Assembly (NCBI GenBank): GCA_964019335.1
Contig: OZ025689.1
Span: forward strand, 372,001-436,000
Direction of reading: 5' to 3'
Origin: Diplonema japonicum
Lineage: Eukaryota; Euglenozoa; Diplonemea; Diplonemida; Diplonemidae
Length of the DNA: 64,000 nucleotides
The notes under the pieces were generated by a model. It saw only the letters and a program-made list of their open reading frames with translations, did not search any database and was not told where the DNA came from. Within the stretch, counting starts at the first letter, position 1. Each line of letters starts with the position of its first letter. The position numbers were made by a program, and so were the translations under genes. This document shows, one piece after another, positions 1-10,537 of this stretch.

Positions 1-790
1 AGGAAGTTGAAGAGATCGGCGGCCTTGTGCGCAGGCCATCCAAGCTGGAGCTGAAGAGAACGGTGCGATAACGCCGACGCAAGCTCGGCAAGCGACACAC
101 CACCGCTTCTGTCGAGATCCATGCGGTCGAGCAACATGACCGCCATCTCCTCCCAGTTCTTGTGTATCTGAAGCGGTTCCTGCATAGATGAAGTAGTGTA
201 GTATCTGTAGAATTCAACGATGCTGATGACGCCGTTCCCGTCCGTGTCGATCTGCTTGAACAAGGACGCTGCCATGTTCTGTGGGACTTGAAGTTCTCTT
301 TGAACGTGAAGGTTGCCCCTCAGCGCTGTTTCGAGCTCCCATGAGCTGATCTCGTTGTTCCCTGTGACGTCGATTTCTGAGAACAGCCACCGGACTTTGC
401 AGAAGTGCTGGAGCTTGTCCTCGGTGATGTTCCCGGTGCGAGTCGGGTCCAGCAGATCGAAAAGCTCTTGGTACCTGTGAGGCGGCCAACTGAGCTCCTT
501 CTGGAGCGTTTCATTCTGAAGTGCAGCACGAAGCTCCGACATTGAAATCTCTCCGTTCCTGTTCGAGTCGATTGCGTTGAAAAGCTTCCTGATACGGGCG
601 GGCTGTTATTTATTTATTTTTATTTTTTTCTTCGAAGGGAGGAGTATTATACCGAGTTGTGAGGCTGTGCGACCACATTTGGAGGAGGAACATGTGCCGT
701 CCCGCTTGGCGGGATCAACGGGAGCCCGGGGTTGTCGTGATGGTAGTGGTCAGGGGGGTTGTCCTTCGAGCCGAAGCAATTGTTGCCCAT
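1..790 (-). CDS. N-myristoylated multi-EF-hand calcium-binding protein (3' end cut by window edge)
   Basis: Two exons are visible: 790-653 and 602-1, separated by a 50-nt intron (donor GTATAA, acceptor AACAG); the reading frame stays open to the left edge, so the C-terminus is missing. The first residues, MGNNCFGS, match the Gly2 N-myristoylation plus nearby Cys palmitoylation signal known from calcium-dependent protein kinases, so membrane attachment is likely. Exon 2 encodes at least five EF-hand loops: DSNRNGEISMSE, DPTRTGNITEDK, DVTGNNEISSWE, DTDGNGVISIVE and DLDRSGGVSLAE. All but the second have acidic or Asn/Ser ligands at 1, 3, 5 and Glu at 12; the second ends in Lys and may not bind calcium. 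No kinase domain lies in the visible part. The role is presumably calcium sensing at a membrane; the partner is unknown. The start at 790 was chosen because it creates the MGxxC motif in frame with the EF-hands. Confidence 0.8.
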
Positions 791-1201
791 CCCCCTTTAC
801 CCTACCCCCGGCCTTATGCGTTTCTTTTTTCTTTTTTTTTAATGCCGAAGGAACGCATGAAGGAAAAAAAAAGGGGGGGGGAAAGGAGGGAGAAAGGGAA
901 AGGCGAGGTGGGGATGTTTTTTTACTGAAAAAAATGAGGTGTAAAAAATTTTTTTTGTGTCAGTGTTATTTTTTTTTAGTACCCATAGTCATAATTGGGC
1001 ATCTTATAAGCTACATGGTGGACCACACTGTCTAAGTGGTCACAAAAAAAAAAGAGAAGAGAGAAAAAAGAAAGAAAAAAAGAGAGGGGGAATAAGTGTA
1101 CTACTGCGTTTTATGGTTCTTTTTTTTTTTTTTCTTTCCTTTTCTTCCCCTTCTCGCCAAAATGTGTAATGTGCCCCCCTCCCCATTCCCTGTTGCCTGC
1201 A
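791..1201. other. Intergenic low-complexity spacer
   Basis: This stretch holds T-, A- and G-rich tracts and no supported gene. On the sense strand of the genes here it carries the 3' flank of the His/Gln-repeat protein gene and the 5' flank of the EF-hand gene. Confidence 0.6.
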
Positions 1202-2722
1202 TCAAGCAGCAATAGTTTGCCCGCGCCGGACTTGGTCTTTTTTGCTTATGTAGATTGCTGTTGAGGCACCGAGAACACAGCCAGAAGAGGCACCTACTGC
1301 GGTGCCTGCCGCAAGACTAGCTGCCGGGGCAGAGTATGTTGCGGTAACTGCAGGCACGACGTAGGGTGTCGAGAGGGAGGCTGTAGAAGCTGAGGTCAAA
1401 GCTGTAGTAGCAGCGCTAGCTGCCGCCGTGCTGCCAGATGCTGTTGCAGCCGCAGTCGTAGCTTCGAGCAGGTTCGTGCCAACGGGGGCTGTCTTCACGG
1501 CACCCATCGCTGCTGTCGCTGCAGCGGTAGCGGCAGAACTCGAGGCGCTATTCGCAGCGGTGGCTGCAGCAACGCTCAACGGTACTTGTGACGATGCTGA
1601 GGTTACAGTAGTGTTCCCCACAACAGCCCCCGCTGCACCGCCCACCCCCGACACTGGTACGTTGTGCATTGCCGTCGCGGTTACAAGTTTTGTGGTTCCG
1701 AATAAAAGATGTGCAACAAGCCACCCGCCAACAGCGCCTAGACACAGTCCCGCCCCAACACCCACAGCCATGATCTGCATCCCAAAAGGAGCACCACTGC
1801 CACTGCCACTGCGCCCGGAACCTTCGTTGTCAGCATCAACACCGCCTTGCGAGTTGTCAAACTTCTTATCGCACCCTTTGAAATAAGGATCCTCGTCCAC
1901 CACCCCGCGGCTGCGGTGTTTCTGTCCCCTTCCTGCGGCGCCGCCCTCCGCTTGGCGTAGGTGTGATGCCAACCGGCTACGATGGCCGCTGCTCAAAGAG
2001 TCGGTGGTGTGGGCCCCTGCTTGGAGTGATTTTTGCTGGAGGGCAGCTTCCGTAGGAGGCGGGACCCACTTTGAAGAGTGTAGAGAAGCTGCCGTCAGGA
2101 TGTTGGCATCGCTTGGGCGGTTCGGTGCTTGTTGTCGTCGTTGCAGTTGTTGTTGCGAAGAAGCATGTTGTTCGTACTGAGTTCCTTGATACTGTTGACT
2201 GCTTCCTAGACTATTACTTTGGTGTCCTTGGCTCTGACCCCGGCCATGGTTTTGACCCAGTCCTCGTCCCTGAGAAGAGGAATGTTGCGGGTGTTGTGAG
2301 TGTTGCGGGTGTTTTGAGTGTTGCGAGTGTTGTTGTGAGTGCTGCGGGTGTTGTGAGTGCTGCGGGTGTTGTTGTGTGAATTGACGCGAAGGAGTGTTTG
2401 TGTTTTTGATGCCTCCCAAAGAAAGGGTAGGCACGACAGTTGGGTCCGTTTCATCTGACGTGGTGTTTACTGCAGACTGCTGGGAATCGAAGCCGCTTAG
2501 CGACGCTACTTCCAGCCGTCTCATCTTCTCGTCTCTCTCTAGCATCTTGGCCTCATGATCATTTATTTTCACACGGAGAGTTCTCAGCTCCTCTTCTTCA
2601 AGCATTTCTCTTTGTTTCAATGCATCACCGTACCCTTTCACCAAATTCATCCCCGATTCATATGCCCCCATCCCGCTCATTTCATCTCTCACATCAGGCA
2701 GCGAGCCCCCGAACTGACTCAT
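1202..2722 (-). CDS. Single-pass membrane protein with N-terminal coiled coil and HPQHS repeats (unknown function)
   Basis: This is a single-exon frame of 506 residues starting at an ATG. Residues about 30-75 are charged and heptad-like, suggesting a short coiled coil. Residues about 117-150 are a low-complexity array built on His-Pro-Gln-His-Ser units, followed by a Gln/Ser-rich stretch to about 200. One hydrophobic segment (about 314-341, AVGVGAGLCLGAVGGW and following residues) is a plausible transmembrane helix. The last 160 residues are Ala/Thr/Ser-rich with several short alanine runs. There is no signal peptide and no catalytic motif. The topology could be type II or tail-proximal. I do not recognise the family; the repetitive composition suggests fast evolution. 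Upstream of the ATG the sense strand is A-rich, as for several other genes here. Confidence 0.6.
   Translation of the reverse strand: MSQFGGSLPDVRDEMSGMGAYESGMNLVKGYGDALKQREMLEEEELRTLRVKINDHEAKMLERDEKMRRLEVASLSGFDSQQSAVNTTSDETDPTVVPTLSLGGIKNTNTPSRQFTQQHPQHSQHPQHSQQHSQHSKHPQHSQHPQHSSSQGRGLGQNHGRGQSQGHQSNSLGSSQQYQGTQYEQHASSQQQLQRRQQAPNRPSDANILTAASLHSSKWVPPPTEAALQQKSLQAGAHTTDSLSSGHRSRLASHLRQAEGGAAGRGQKHRSRGVVDEDPYFKGCDKKFDNSQGGVDADNEGSGRSGSGSGAPFGMQIMAVGVGAGLCLGAVGGWLVAHLLFGTTKLVTATAMHNVPVSGVGGAAGAVVGNTTVTSASSQVPLSVAAATAANSASSSAATAAATAAMGAVKTAPVGTNLLEATTAAATASGSTAAASAATTALTSASTASLSTPYVVPAVTATYSAPAASLAAGTAVGASSGCVLGASTAIYISKKDQVRRGQTIAA
2281..2377 (-). repeat. Minisatellite-like coding repeat (HPQHS units)
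   Basis: Roughly 9- to 15-bp units of the type gtgttgcgg / gagtgttgc on the plus strand are repeated in tandem inside the membrane-protein gene and encode its His/Gln/Pro/Ser array. Units differ by single substitutions. Confidence 0.7.
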
Positions 2723-3083
2723 TGTATGTTTTGTTTATTTTCGTCCTCTTTTCTTTTCTCCGGGGTTTTTTTCCCACCACGATCCTGTTGTTCGTTCGTT
2801 TAGGTTCCATGAGAATTGACAATTTAAAGTTAAAGAAAAAGCAACAAAAAAAGAAAAAGAAAAGGGAGATTCGGGTCGGGATGATAGGTGGAGGGACAAA
2901 AGGGGGTGAAGAAAAGAAGCAAATATACGGGAAGTCTTATGATAAAAAGAAAAGTGAAAGGAAAACGGGTGAAGAGATTGCCACGGTGAATGAAAGAGAA
3001 AGAAAGAAGAAAGGGACCGTGAACACACTGATTTAGAATGACTGTATTCCCATTCCCCAAATAAAAAAGCCAAAGGAATTAAC
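2723..3083. other. Intergenic spacer between MTR4 and membrane-protein genes
   Basis: About 360 bp of purine-rich (plus strand) low-complexity DNA. It carries the 3' flank of the MTR4-like gene and the 5' flank of the next gene. No RNA gene or supported ORF was seen. Confidence 0.5.
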
Positions 3084-6000
3084 CTACAAGTACAGAGAGT
3101 TTGCGAAAACAATGTCACGCTTCATGATAGAGATGGCTTCCATGAACTTGGTAAACAGTTCTTCGTCGCCGATCACCTGTTATTTTTTTTTTAAAATAGT
3201 GTTTCCCTCCTTTGAGCAAAGGTAGAGCCTCTGCCACAATGGCGAAGGAATTGCGCCCATTACTACAAAAAGAAAGGGTCGACGCACAAGAAACACAGAC
3301 TTTACATCAGACGACGTAATAAACAGGTAGCTTGATGGCCTGTTGACACTCGTGAAATCAATGTCAAGATTACATCGAATTAGTGATTGGAGTTTGTGTG
3401 TTGCAGATGGGCTTGATTAGGTCTATTGGAAGTCAACCCCCGACGCCGGAGACAGTAGCAAATGTAGCGAGGATTACAGCGACAATCAGGATTCAGGTCG
3501 AGAGAATAGAGGTAAAGCTAGCGGGTCTTGAAGACGGCCTGTACGCCGTACAGCGTGGAGCCACGGTAGAAAAACAAGTGGAGAATGACAGACATCAAGA
3601 TAATCGGTCAGGACAAAGAGATTAACAAACATGTGGGACTACCCCAAAACGGGCAGTGGGGCGTTTAGCTCAGTGGAAGAGCGCCCGTTTCGCATACGGG
3701 AGGTCGAGGGTTCGAACCCCTCAATGTCCACCTTTTTTAACCCCCCCAAAAAAACGAGGGAAAAAAAAACACACTTTAGTTGCAGAAGCAAGTTGTCTCA
3801 GGAGCTCCTCAAGTCTGCGCAACATTCTGATGATGCTGCCCTGTGCCATGGATTTATCCTTGTGATCCTTAGATATACCTCATAGACATCGGTCATGGAG
3901 CAGATATCGCTAAACTTCGTGCCGTTCATCCAGGCGTAGGTGACGTCGAGGAGGGCCGGCTTGATGCCTTCGTTCTCGGGGGCAGGGAGGTCGGACTCCT
4001 TCATAACGTCAACGATTTTCTTGTCGATTTCGTACAGGAGTTGGAGGGGCTCTGAGGGAGGTTGGTTATGGTGTTCATTGACATACCTTTGAATTCCTCC
4101 TTGGGGTTCCATCCTTCCTGGTTCTTCTCAGACGTGACAAGAGCCGAGAGCAGGGCAGCGAGCTGGTGGGATGTCAACGTCTTAAAAACGTTGGCGAATA
4201 CAAGCTCACAAAGAAGAAGCTCATTTTCATCGCTGGTGCTAATCTCAGTGGCGACTCGCCCCTTCATCCTAACAATATTGTCCTTATTGGTGTATTCAAG
4301 ACGACGCAGCACACGCAGCATGCCCTTCAGCTCTTTCTGCAGCACGACTTTCTTCGAGGTTTTCAGCTGCTTCTTCAACCCGTCAACGTGCATCTGCAAC
4401 TGCTCCTTCTTTCCGTACCTGTCCATGGCAGCAGTCAACTCACGGTTTTCAGTCTCGAAGCACTCATTAGAACGCATCTGCTTCGCGAGGATCTCGATTC
4501 TCTTAAGGATCTTTGGGAGGCTTGCGTCTTTGATGCCCATGTCGGTGACAGGGTTCAACGCAGGGAAGTTCCCGTTTGCGTTCTCTCTTGCTGCTTGCAA
4601 AGAGCGGAGCATCTTGCTCTTCTGCTCTGCGCTCTGAAGCGAGGCAGGGACGTAAACCCTCATGGTGGAGATTTGAACCAACTCGTTCAAACCGAAATAG
4701 CAGACTTCCATGACACCATTGCCCTGCCCAGAGGGGCAAGGGGCAGGACGGCCATCAGATGTCGGGTGGCTTGCTCGCGAAGCCTCGTCATACACGTGCA
4801 CCAGAACATCCAGGGTGTACACTTTCTGTACAGTTAAGCCGTCCTCACCCATCTTCTCGTGGGCATTGCAGCTCAGCAACACGCCCCAGTCGTAGTCGGT
4901 GCCGTCTGTGGTCTTCACGCGCACGATCCTTCCCGACTGCAGGAACTTCACACAGTTTCCTGGCTGCGTGATGACTTTCCTGCATTCTTCCGTGTACTTC
5001 TCTAACTGCGACTTTGACTTGAAGTACTCCTGCACAACGTCCTCCTGTGGGATTGTGATTTGCCCCATCTTCTCCTCAAAGTCTTTGATCTCCGCCTCGA
5101 GCTTGGGCCGTCCACGGTCGGTTTGGAACTGCAGGAAGCTCCTGCACATGATGTACAAGGGGTCGATTTCCTCGACTCTCAGCACGTTGAGGACCATGTT
5201 GTAAGTGAGGTGGAAGGAACTGAGGAGAGGGTCGGCCTGCCCGGAGGTCATGGCCTTGATGACATCGGGAGGGACAGCCTCGTCGATCATTGCAATGGCA
5301 AGCCCGTGGTCGTCAATTCCTCTACGGCCAGCACGGCCGGACATCTGCACGTACTCGCCAGATGTGAGCCATCTGTTCCCAGTACCGTCGAATTTTCTAA
5401 CGGATGTGAAAACAACTGTTCTAGCAGGCATGTTCAGACCCATTGCGAAGGTTTCGGTACTGAACAGGATTTTGATCAATTGCTCGGAGAACAGAAGCTC
5501 GACAACCTCTTTCAGAATAGGGAGCAGCCCGGAGTGATGGATGCCAACACCCCTCTTCAGCAACGGGAGCAGATTCGTGACCGCCTGAAGCTGCCTGTCC
5601 TCCTCTCCCAGTGCTTCCATCGCGTTGTTGAAAATGGTCTCGACAAGCGACTTCTCGTCGTCGTCGTTGAAGTCCATCTTCGACATGTACAAGGCGTACA
5701 GCTCGCACTCTTTTTTGCTGAAGGAGAAGACGATGCAGGGCGACAGTCTGTTTGACATGATGAGCTTAACAATTTTGGCAAGCGATGCAGACTGATCATT
5801 ACCACCCTTTCTGCCCTTACCGGAGGTGCGTGTCGCAACGGCTGTCTTGTTCGCCTCCGGCGTGCTGCCAACAGAGGACATGGCTTTCTTAAAGGTGTCG
5901 TCTTTGAAGTTCCCGTCCTCGTCGACGACCATGAAGATGCCATCTGCGCCTACAGGATAGACGTAGTGCTGGAGGGGAGTGGGACGGTAGTTGGTGTAGA

Positions 6001-6589
6001 CACAGCGGCATTTTTTCCCCGGGTGGATGTGCATAATCCATTCGGCAAATTCTTGAGAGTTAGGGATCGTCGCGGACAGAAACACGAACTGCACCTTGTC
6101 GGGGAGCATGATGATGGTCTCCTCCCATGCCACGCCTCGTATCTTGTCGCGCATGTAGTGGACCTCGTCGAAGATGACGCAACCCACCTCGCGGAGCATC
6201 TCGGAACCCCGGTAGAGCATCGACCTCAAGATCTCTGTTGTCATCACCAGGCAGTCGCTTTCCGGTTTGATGGTCACATCACCTGTCATCAACCCCACAC
6301 TGTCAAACTTCTCACATAGCTCACCATACTTCTGGTTGCTAAGCGCCTTGATGGGCGAAGTGTAGATCACTCTTTGTTTCTCGCGAAGCGCCATGGCAAT
6401 GGCATAGATGGCTACCGTCGTCTTTCCTGCACTAGTGTGCGCGGCGACTAACACGCTCTCCCCGTTCTCCAACGCATCAACAGACTCTTTTTGAAACGTG
6501 TCCAGCTCGTAAGGAAACGTGATCGGCGGCTCCCTGCCCCTCATCCTCTTGGGCAGTTCCCCCGCATCTTGGGGGCCCCTCTTCGTCAT
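3084..6589 (-). CDS. MTR4: MTR4/SKI2-type DExH RNA helicase of the nuclear exosome
   Basis: Four exons: 6589-4087, 4051-3879, 3840-3775 and 3176-3084, encoding 944 residues. Introns are 35, 38 and 598 nt; each junction keeps frame and restores the family C-terminus (EPLQLLYEI, then GSIIRMLRRL, then VIGDEELF, ending in FANSLYL). Walker A is HTSAGKT near residue 50 and the DEVH box is in FDEVHYM; other helicase motifs (SATIPN, QMSGRAGRRG) are present. A KOW/arch region and the helical DSHCT C-terminal domain follow. MTR4 unwinds RNA 3'-5' and feeds the nuclear exosome through TRAMP-type complexes. The N-terminus is short, with about 25 residues before the RecA fold. The arch marks it as SKI2/MTR4 family; MTR4 is preferred over SKI2 from the C-terminal match. 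The large last intron contains a tRNA gene on the other strand. Confidence 0.95.
3407..3625 (+). CDS. Possible nested 72-residue ORF inside the MTR4 intron
   Basis: An ATG at 3407 directly follows an acceptor-like TTGTGTGTTGCAG and opens a 72-codon frame (MGLIRSIGSQPPTPETVANV at the start). The middle, ARITATIRIQVERIEVKLAG, is amphipathic and could form a short coiled coil. It runs opposite to the host gene and ends 34 bp before the tRNA. Composition is less homopolymeric than nearby spacers. An ATG-led 26-codon stretch also occurs upstream (about 3239-3318). I do not recognise a family, and it could be chance. Confidence 0.25.
   Translation: MGLIRSIGSQPPTPETVANVARITATIRIQVERIEVKLAGLEDGLYAVQRGATVEKQVENDRHQDNRSGQRD
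3659..3730 (+). tRNA. tRNA-Ala (anticodon CGC)
   Basis: A 72-nt cloverleaf is complete. The acceptor GGGCGTT pairs with AATGTCC (two G-U pairs). The D-arm contains TAGCTCAGTGG (A box). The anticodon stem CCCGT/ACGGG closes the loop TTCGCAT, so the anticodon is CGC with normal U33. The T-arm GAGGG-TTCGAAC-CCCTC carries the B box. The discriminator is A. A run of six T at 3733 is the Pol III terminator. There is no tRNA intron and no encoded CCA. The gene lies inside, and antisense to, the last intron of the MTR4-like gene. Confidence 0.96.
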
Positions 6590-6694
6590 CTTTTAGCCCC
6601 AGTACTGGAATGTAATAAATAAATGTAGTAAGTATGTTTTCTTTCTTTTTTATTTTTAAACGAGTGGTTAATCGAAACACTATTGCATAAAGAG

Positions 6695-6717
6695 CCCCCC
6701 CCCCCCCCCCCCCCCCC
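6695..6717. repeat. Poly(C) tract, 23 bp
   Basis: An uninterrupted C run between the CPSF100 stop codon and the MTR4 start. Together with the 17-bp A run at 6739 it typifies the homopolymer-rich spacers of this genome. Confidence 0.9.
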
Positions 6718-6772
6718 AGACACTTGAGAATATTTTTCAAAAAAAAAAAAAAAAACACACACACTGGTTTGG

Positions 6773-9247
6773 TCACAGAACCTGTAGGGTAAAAGATTAT
6801 TTTTTTGGGGGGGAGTGATGCTAACATTACCTTGTAGTTGTTCCGCAGTGCCGAGCGGAGTTTGAACCATTCAGAGGTGAAGACGCCCGTCATAGAGATG
6901 TCGCCCTTGTCGGCACGGTTTACGACGCACTGTTTTATTTTATTGTATTTTAGCAGTTCTTGTTGTGTACCTGTTTGTCGCACATCAAGGTGCCCTTCTT
7001 GAACTCTGTCCGCCACCCTGTCTTGCGCAACTGCGATCCCAGCTCACGGAGGGTGACGTCGCCGACGAAGGTGGCAGGTTGGCCCCTGGCGCTTGTCGAG
7101 TCCACAGTGAGCACCGGGTAATCCAGTGTTTTTGTGTTGCGCCTCTTCGGAGCCGGTAGATCATCGTTTACGGCCCTGGCCAGCACGCCTTCCACGGACG
7201 CGACCTTGTACTCACCCACTTTTGTGAAGTTCAGGGTGTCAATGAGATCGTCGTCCACGATGGTACGGTACATGCATGTCGAGGGGGTTAGCTCCACCTT
7301 GTCGCCCACTGCAGGGCATCGCACATGTGCTGGTGTTGAAGCTTTGCAGTATGCTGCGAGCTCTTCTGTTTGCTCGTCCGACCCGTTCACGATGACAATC
7401 TCCTGAGCCTGTGTGCACTGGGACTTCAAGACGTGTTTCAGCGTCGCGCCGTCACAGATCCCCTCATGCGGGTAGTAGTACACAGCAGCCTCCACGTCGA
7501 TGTGCACCATCTGCTTCGTGTATTCTTTCGGAGGATCGAGTTCATCTACTGTTTTGGGGCGTGCTGCCTCTGCTTCTTCCCACTCTCGCCGCTGGAGTTC
7601 CTTCTCTTCGTCACGTTGGAAATCACGCAGTTTAGCCACCGCACTGTCTTCGCTCTGCTTCAGCTTCTTCAGGATCTCGGGGTCTAGTGACATTCCGTAG
7701 TCGTCGCCATCTTGCGCTTCTTCATCGATGCAGGGGAACATGAGATGCTTGGAGTTGTAGGCCATCGACGAAGGCAGGAACAAGCCATCGGTAGTTCTGG
7801 TAGGCTTGCTGCCATCTTTCCTTTTGTGGTCGTTCTCCTCGTCTGACTCGGAGTCGGAGTCCCTGATGGGCCCATCGTCGGTAATCTCTTTAATGTTCTG
7901 TCGCTGTCTCTGCACAGCAGCTGCTGCTGCTTCTTCGTCCAAGCGCTTCTGTTCCCTTTCTCGCCATGCCGCAAGGTCTTCGGGTGCAAGGTCTACTTCA
8001 CGGTGTACCTCAATGAAGATACTGTTGTCACCTTGACCTTGACTGTTGGCGTACTCGGCAAGCCTCCTTGCAACAGTGTCCTCCCCGGATTTGTCAATGA
8101 TGATGATTGCGTTCCTAGGGTTCTCGCCCCACTTCAGCATGAGGTCAAGGGAGTAACCGATGTCGACGGAGGCAGGGGTTGCGAAGACGACCTTGGGTCC
8201 TGTGATGTCCTCCAGTTCGCCTCTCGTTCGGCAGAACTTGACTGCGCCCCTTGCGATGAAGGAGAGCGGGTTGAGACCACGTGCTTCGAAGATTTGACGC
8301 ACGGAGTCGGATGCGAACTCAAGTGCCTGCTCGGCCATGGCGACAGTGCACTCTCCGTATTCACACAAGAAGACGATGGAATAAGGCGCAGTACCACCGT
8401 CCCCGTAGACACTCTTCCAGTGGTTCTCCATCATGAGCATGAGCTCCATGACACGACCCGTGGCATCGGTGGGGATGAGGATGTTACCATCACGGCGAAG
8501 CGTTCCCATGACGGTATCAATGATTTTATTATCCCTGTCTTCATCAACAAAGGACTCCAAAACAGGTCGGCTTGATGTGATGCAGACGGTGGATTTGAGG
8601 AGGGGCCGGAGGTCTGCGGGGGGCAGGTGCCGCTCGGTTTTGTTGTTGAAGAAAGGCGCGTAGGAGATCTCTGTGGAGTCCTTGACAATGTGCCAGATGG
8701 AGGAACCGAGCAGACACCCCGCTGCTGTAGGGGAGAGGAACGCATCGCCAGTCCCATCAGGGTCGAGAATGGAGCCCTCCGCTTGAAGCCGGTACACCTC
8801 ATAGAACTTCAAGGTATGAATCAACGACATTGCCTTGTCTACTGACTCGACACTGAAGGGAGCCTTACCAGTACGCTCAGAACAATAGTTGCGGCAGTCG
8901 TAAAGGGTGATGTGTCCCATTGACTTCACGGGGTGTGTGGCGAAGACAGGGCACGTCAGCCCAAGCTGCTCGACTAGGTAAGGCAGTGCTCCCATGTGCT
9001 CCATACTCGAACCGCTGAGTAGAATGCAACTAAGTTTGATTTCCCTCAATGCCGAGACCACCCCCATGAGGTCCTCCTCCATCAGGGAGTCGTTCCACCC
9101 GCAGTCCAACAGGATGTTGAAGCCCTTGTTGTCCCCCTCTTTCCCCACTTCCAATAGGTAGCATAGAGCCCCTTCCCCGTGCGCTCCGCTTATCGCGGTG
9201 AAGTAGCTCTTCCCGGTGCTGCTGTTTATTATATTCATGTTGCTCAT
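6773..9247 (-). CDS. CPSF2: Cleavage and polyadenylation specificity factor subunit 2 (CPSF100)
   Basis: Three exons: 9247-6971, 6929-6831 and 6781-6773, encoding 794 residues, close to the usual length of about 780. Introns are 41 and 49 nt. The last exon is only three codons (Val-Leu-stop) and gives an end, RNNYKVL, like that of other CPSF100 proteins. The N-terminal half is a metallo-beta-lactamase fold (GFNILLDCGWND) with a beta-CASP insertion. The zinc-binding HxHxDH is replaced by a stretch around SSMEHMGALP, as expected for the inactive CPSF100 partner of the CPSF73 nuclease. An acidic/charged linker (DSDSESDEENDHKRK) lies mid-protein. It acts in the nucleus in mRNA 3'-end cleavage. 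The ATG at 9247 is preferred because it opens the conserved fold and follows an A-rich leader. Confidence 0.95.
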
Positions 9248-10537
9248 TTTCGCATTTTTCTTTTTCTTTTTTTTTTTTTTTTTTTGTTTTGCTTGCTCTT
9301 CTTGTAAGAAGGGAGAAACGATAAAAAAAAGAAAACGTGCATCAGTGAGGGGGGGTTGGGTAGGTGCATAAGACGTAACAGGGTGTGTGTGGGGTGAAGA
9401 AGGGGTTGTGAGAAGAAAATGAAAGAAAGTATGAATAAGAAGGGACAAAAAAAAAGTATTAAAAAAAAAAGAAAGCGTAATGGGGGGAAAGAATCGATAT
9501 GTGTTTTAAAAACCGGAGGTGGGGGGGGTTGTGATGATGGGTTCGATTACAACAGAGTTCCCTTTTTTTTTTTTCCCCCTCTTCTTTTTTTCCTTATGGT
9601 GTTCCTTGATTACCTTTTATTCCTCTTTTTTTTTTTTTGTTTTGCTTTTGCTCTTTGCTTTCGTTCCATCATGGAAGCTTTGAAGAAAGCTTCTTGTTCT
9701 TTTTTTTTTTTATTGGTACAATTTTTCGTTGGTGGTGCCCCCCCCTCCCGCCCCTTCTTAACAACCGCAACATTATGAACATTTGGGAGAAAGAAAAGGG
9801 AGAAGGGAAGAAAAAAAGTTCCTGGGAAGAGGTTACAAGGCAACAAAGTAAAGGGAAGTCAGGCCATCACATATTCTTTTTAATAAGAAAGAAAAAAAAG
9901 GGGGGGGTGTCAAATAGCACCCCGGTTTAAAGAAAGAAAAAAAGAGAATATAAAGAAAGAAGAAAAAAAAAAGCAAGCAAGGTCCCCTCGCGGGTCCAAG
10001 GTAGTTTTTCACCTATCCCACCTGCTTTTTCCTTTCAGAAGTTTCATTTTCACGTGTTTATCATAATGGCACTCCCGTTCTTGCTTCAAAAAAAAAGCAA
10101 TAAATAAATAATAATAAAAAAGAGAGAGAGAAATTAAAAAAAAGAACGGGAGGAGAAAAAAAAAAAAGAAAGAAAGCTTAAAAATAAATTAAGAGCACGC
10201 TTTTACCATTTTTTCCCCTGCTCCTCCGATTCTTTCTTTTCTCCACTGTCAAAAAAAAGGGGGGGGGGGGGGGGGGGCGGAAGAAAAAAAGTTGTGTTTT
10301 GTTTTGTGCAAACGGGGGCAATCCTGCAGAAGGTAAAGGGAAGCCAACAAAGTTACTACTGACTCCCCCCCCACACTTCCTCAACAACAACACACAATTC
10401 GTATTAAACTGAAAAGAAAGGTTTCTTTTTTCTTTTTCTTTTTCTTTTTTCCCTTCCTTCTTCGTTATTGTGGGGGGTTTATGTATTTAAATGGCCCGGT
10501 GGGAATCCGGATTTTTGTATAATTTTTTTTTTTCCTC
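9248..10537. other. Gene-free low-complexity spacer
   Basis: About 1.3 kb of A, T, G and C runs, including a G tract at about 10260-10277 and polypyrimidine stretches near 9560-9640 and 10420-10455. No ORF here has convincing composition and no tRNA-like fold was found. It contains the 3' flank of the methyltransferase gene and the 5' flank of CPSF2. Confidence 0.6.
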
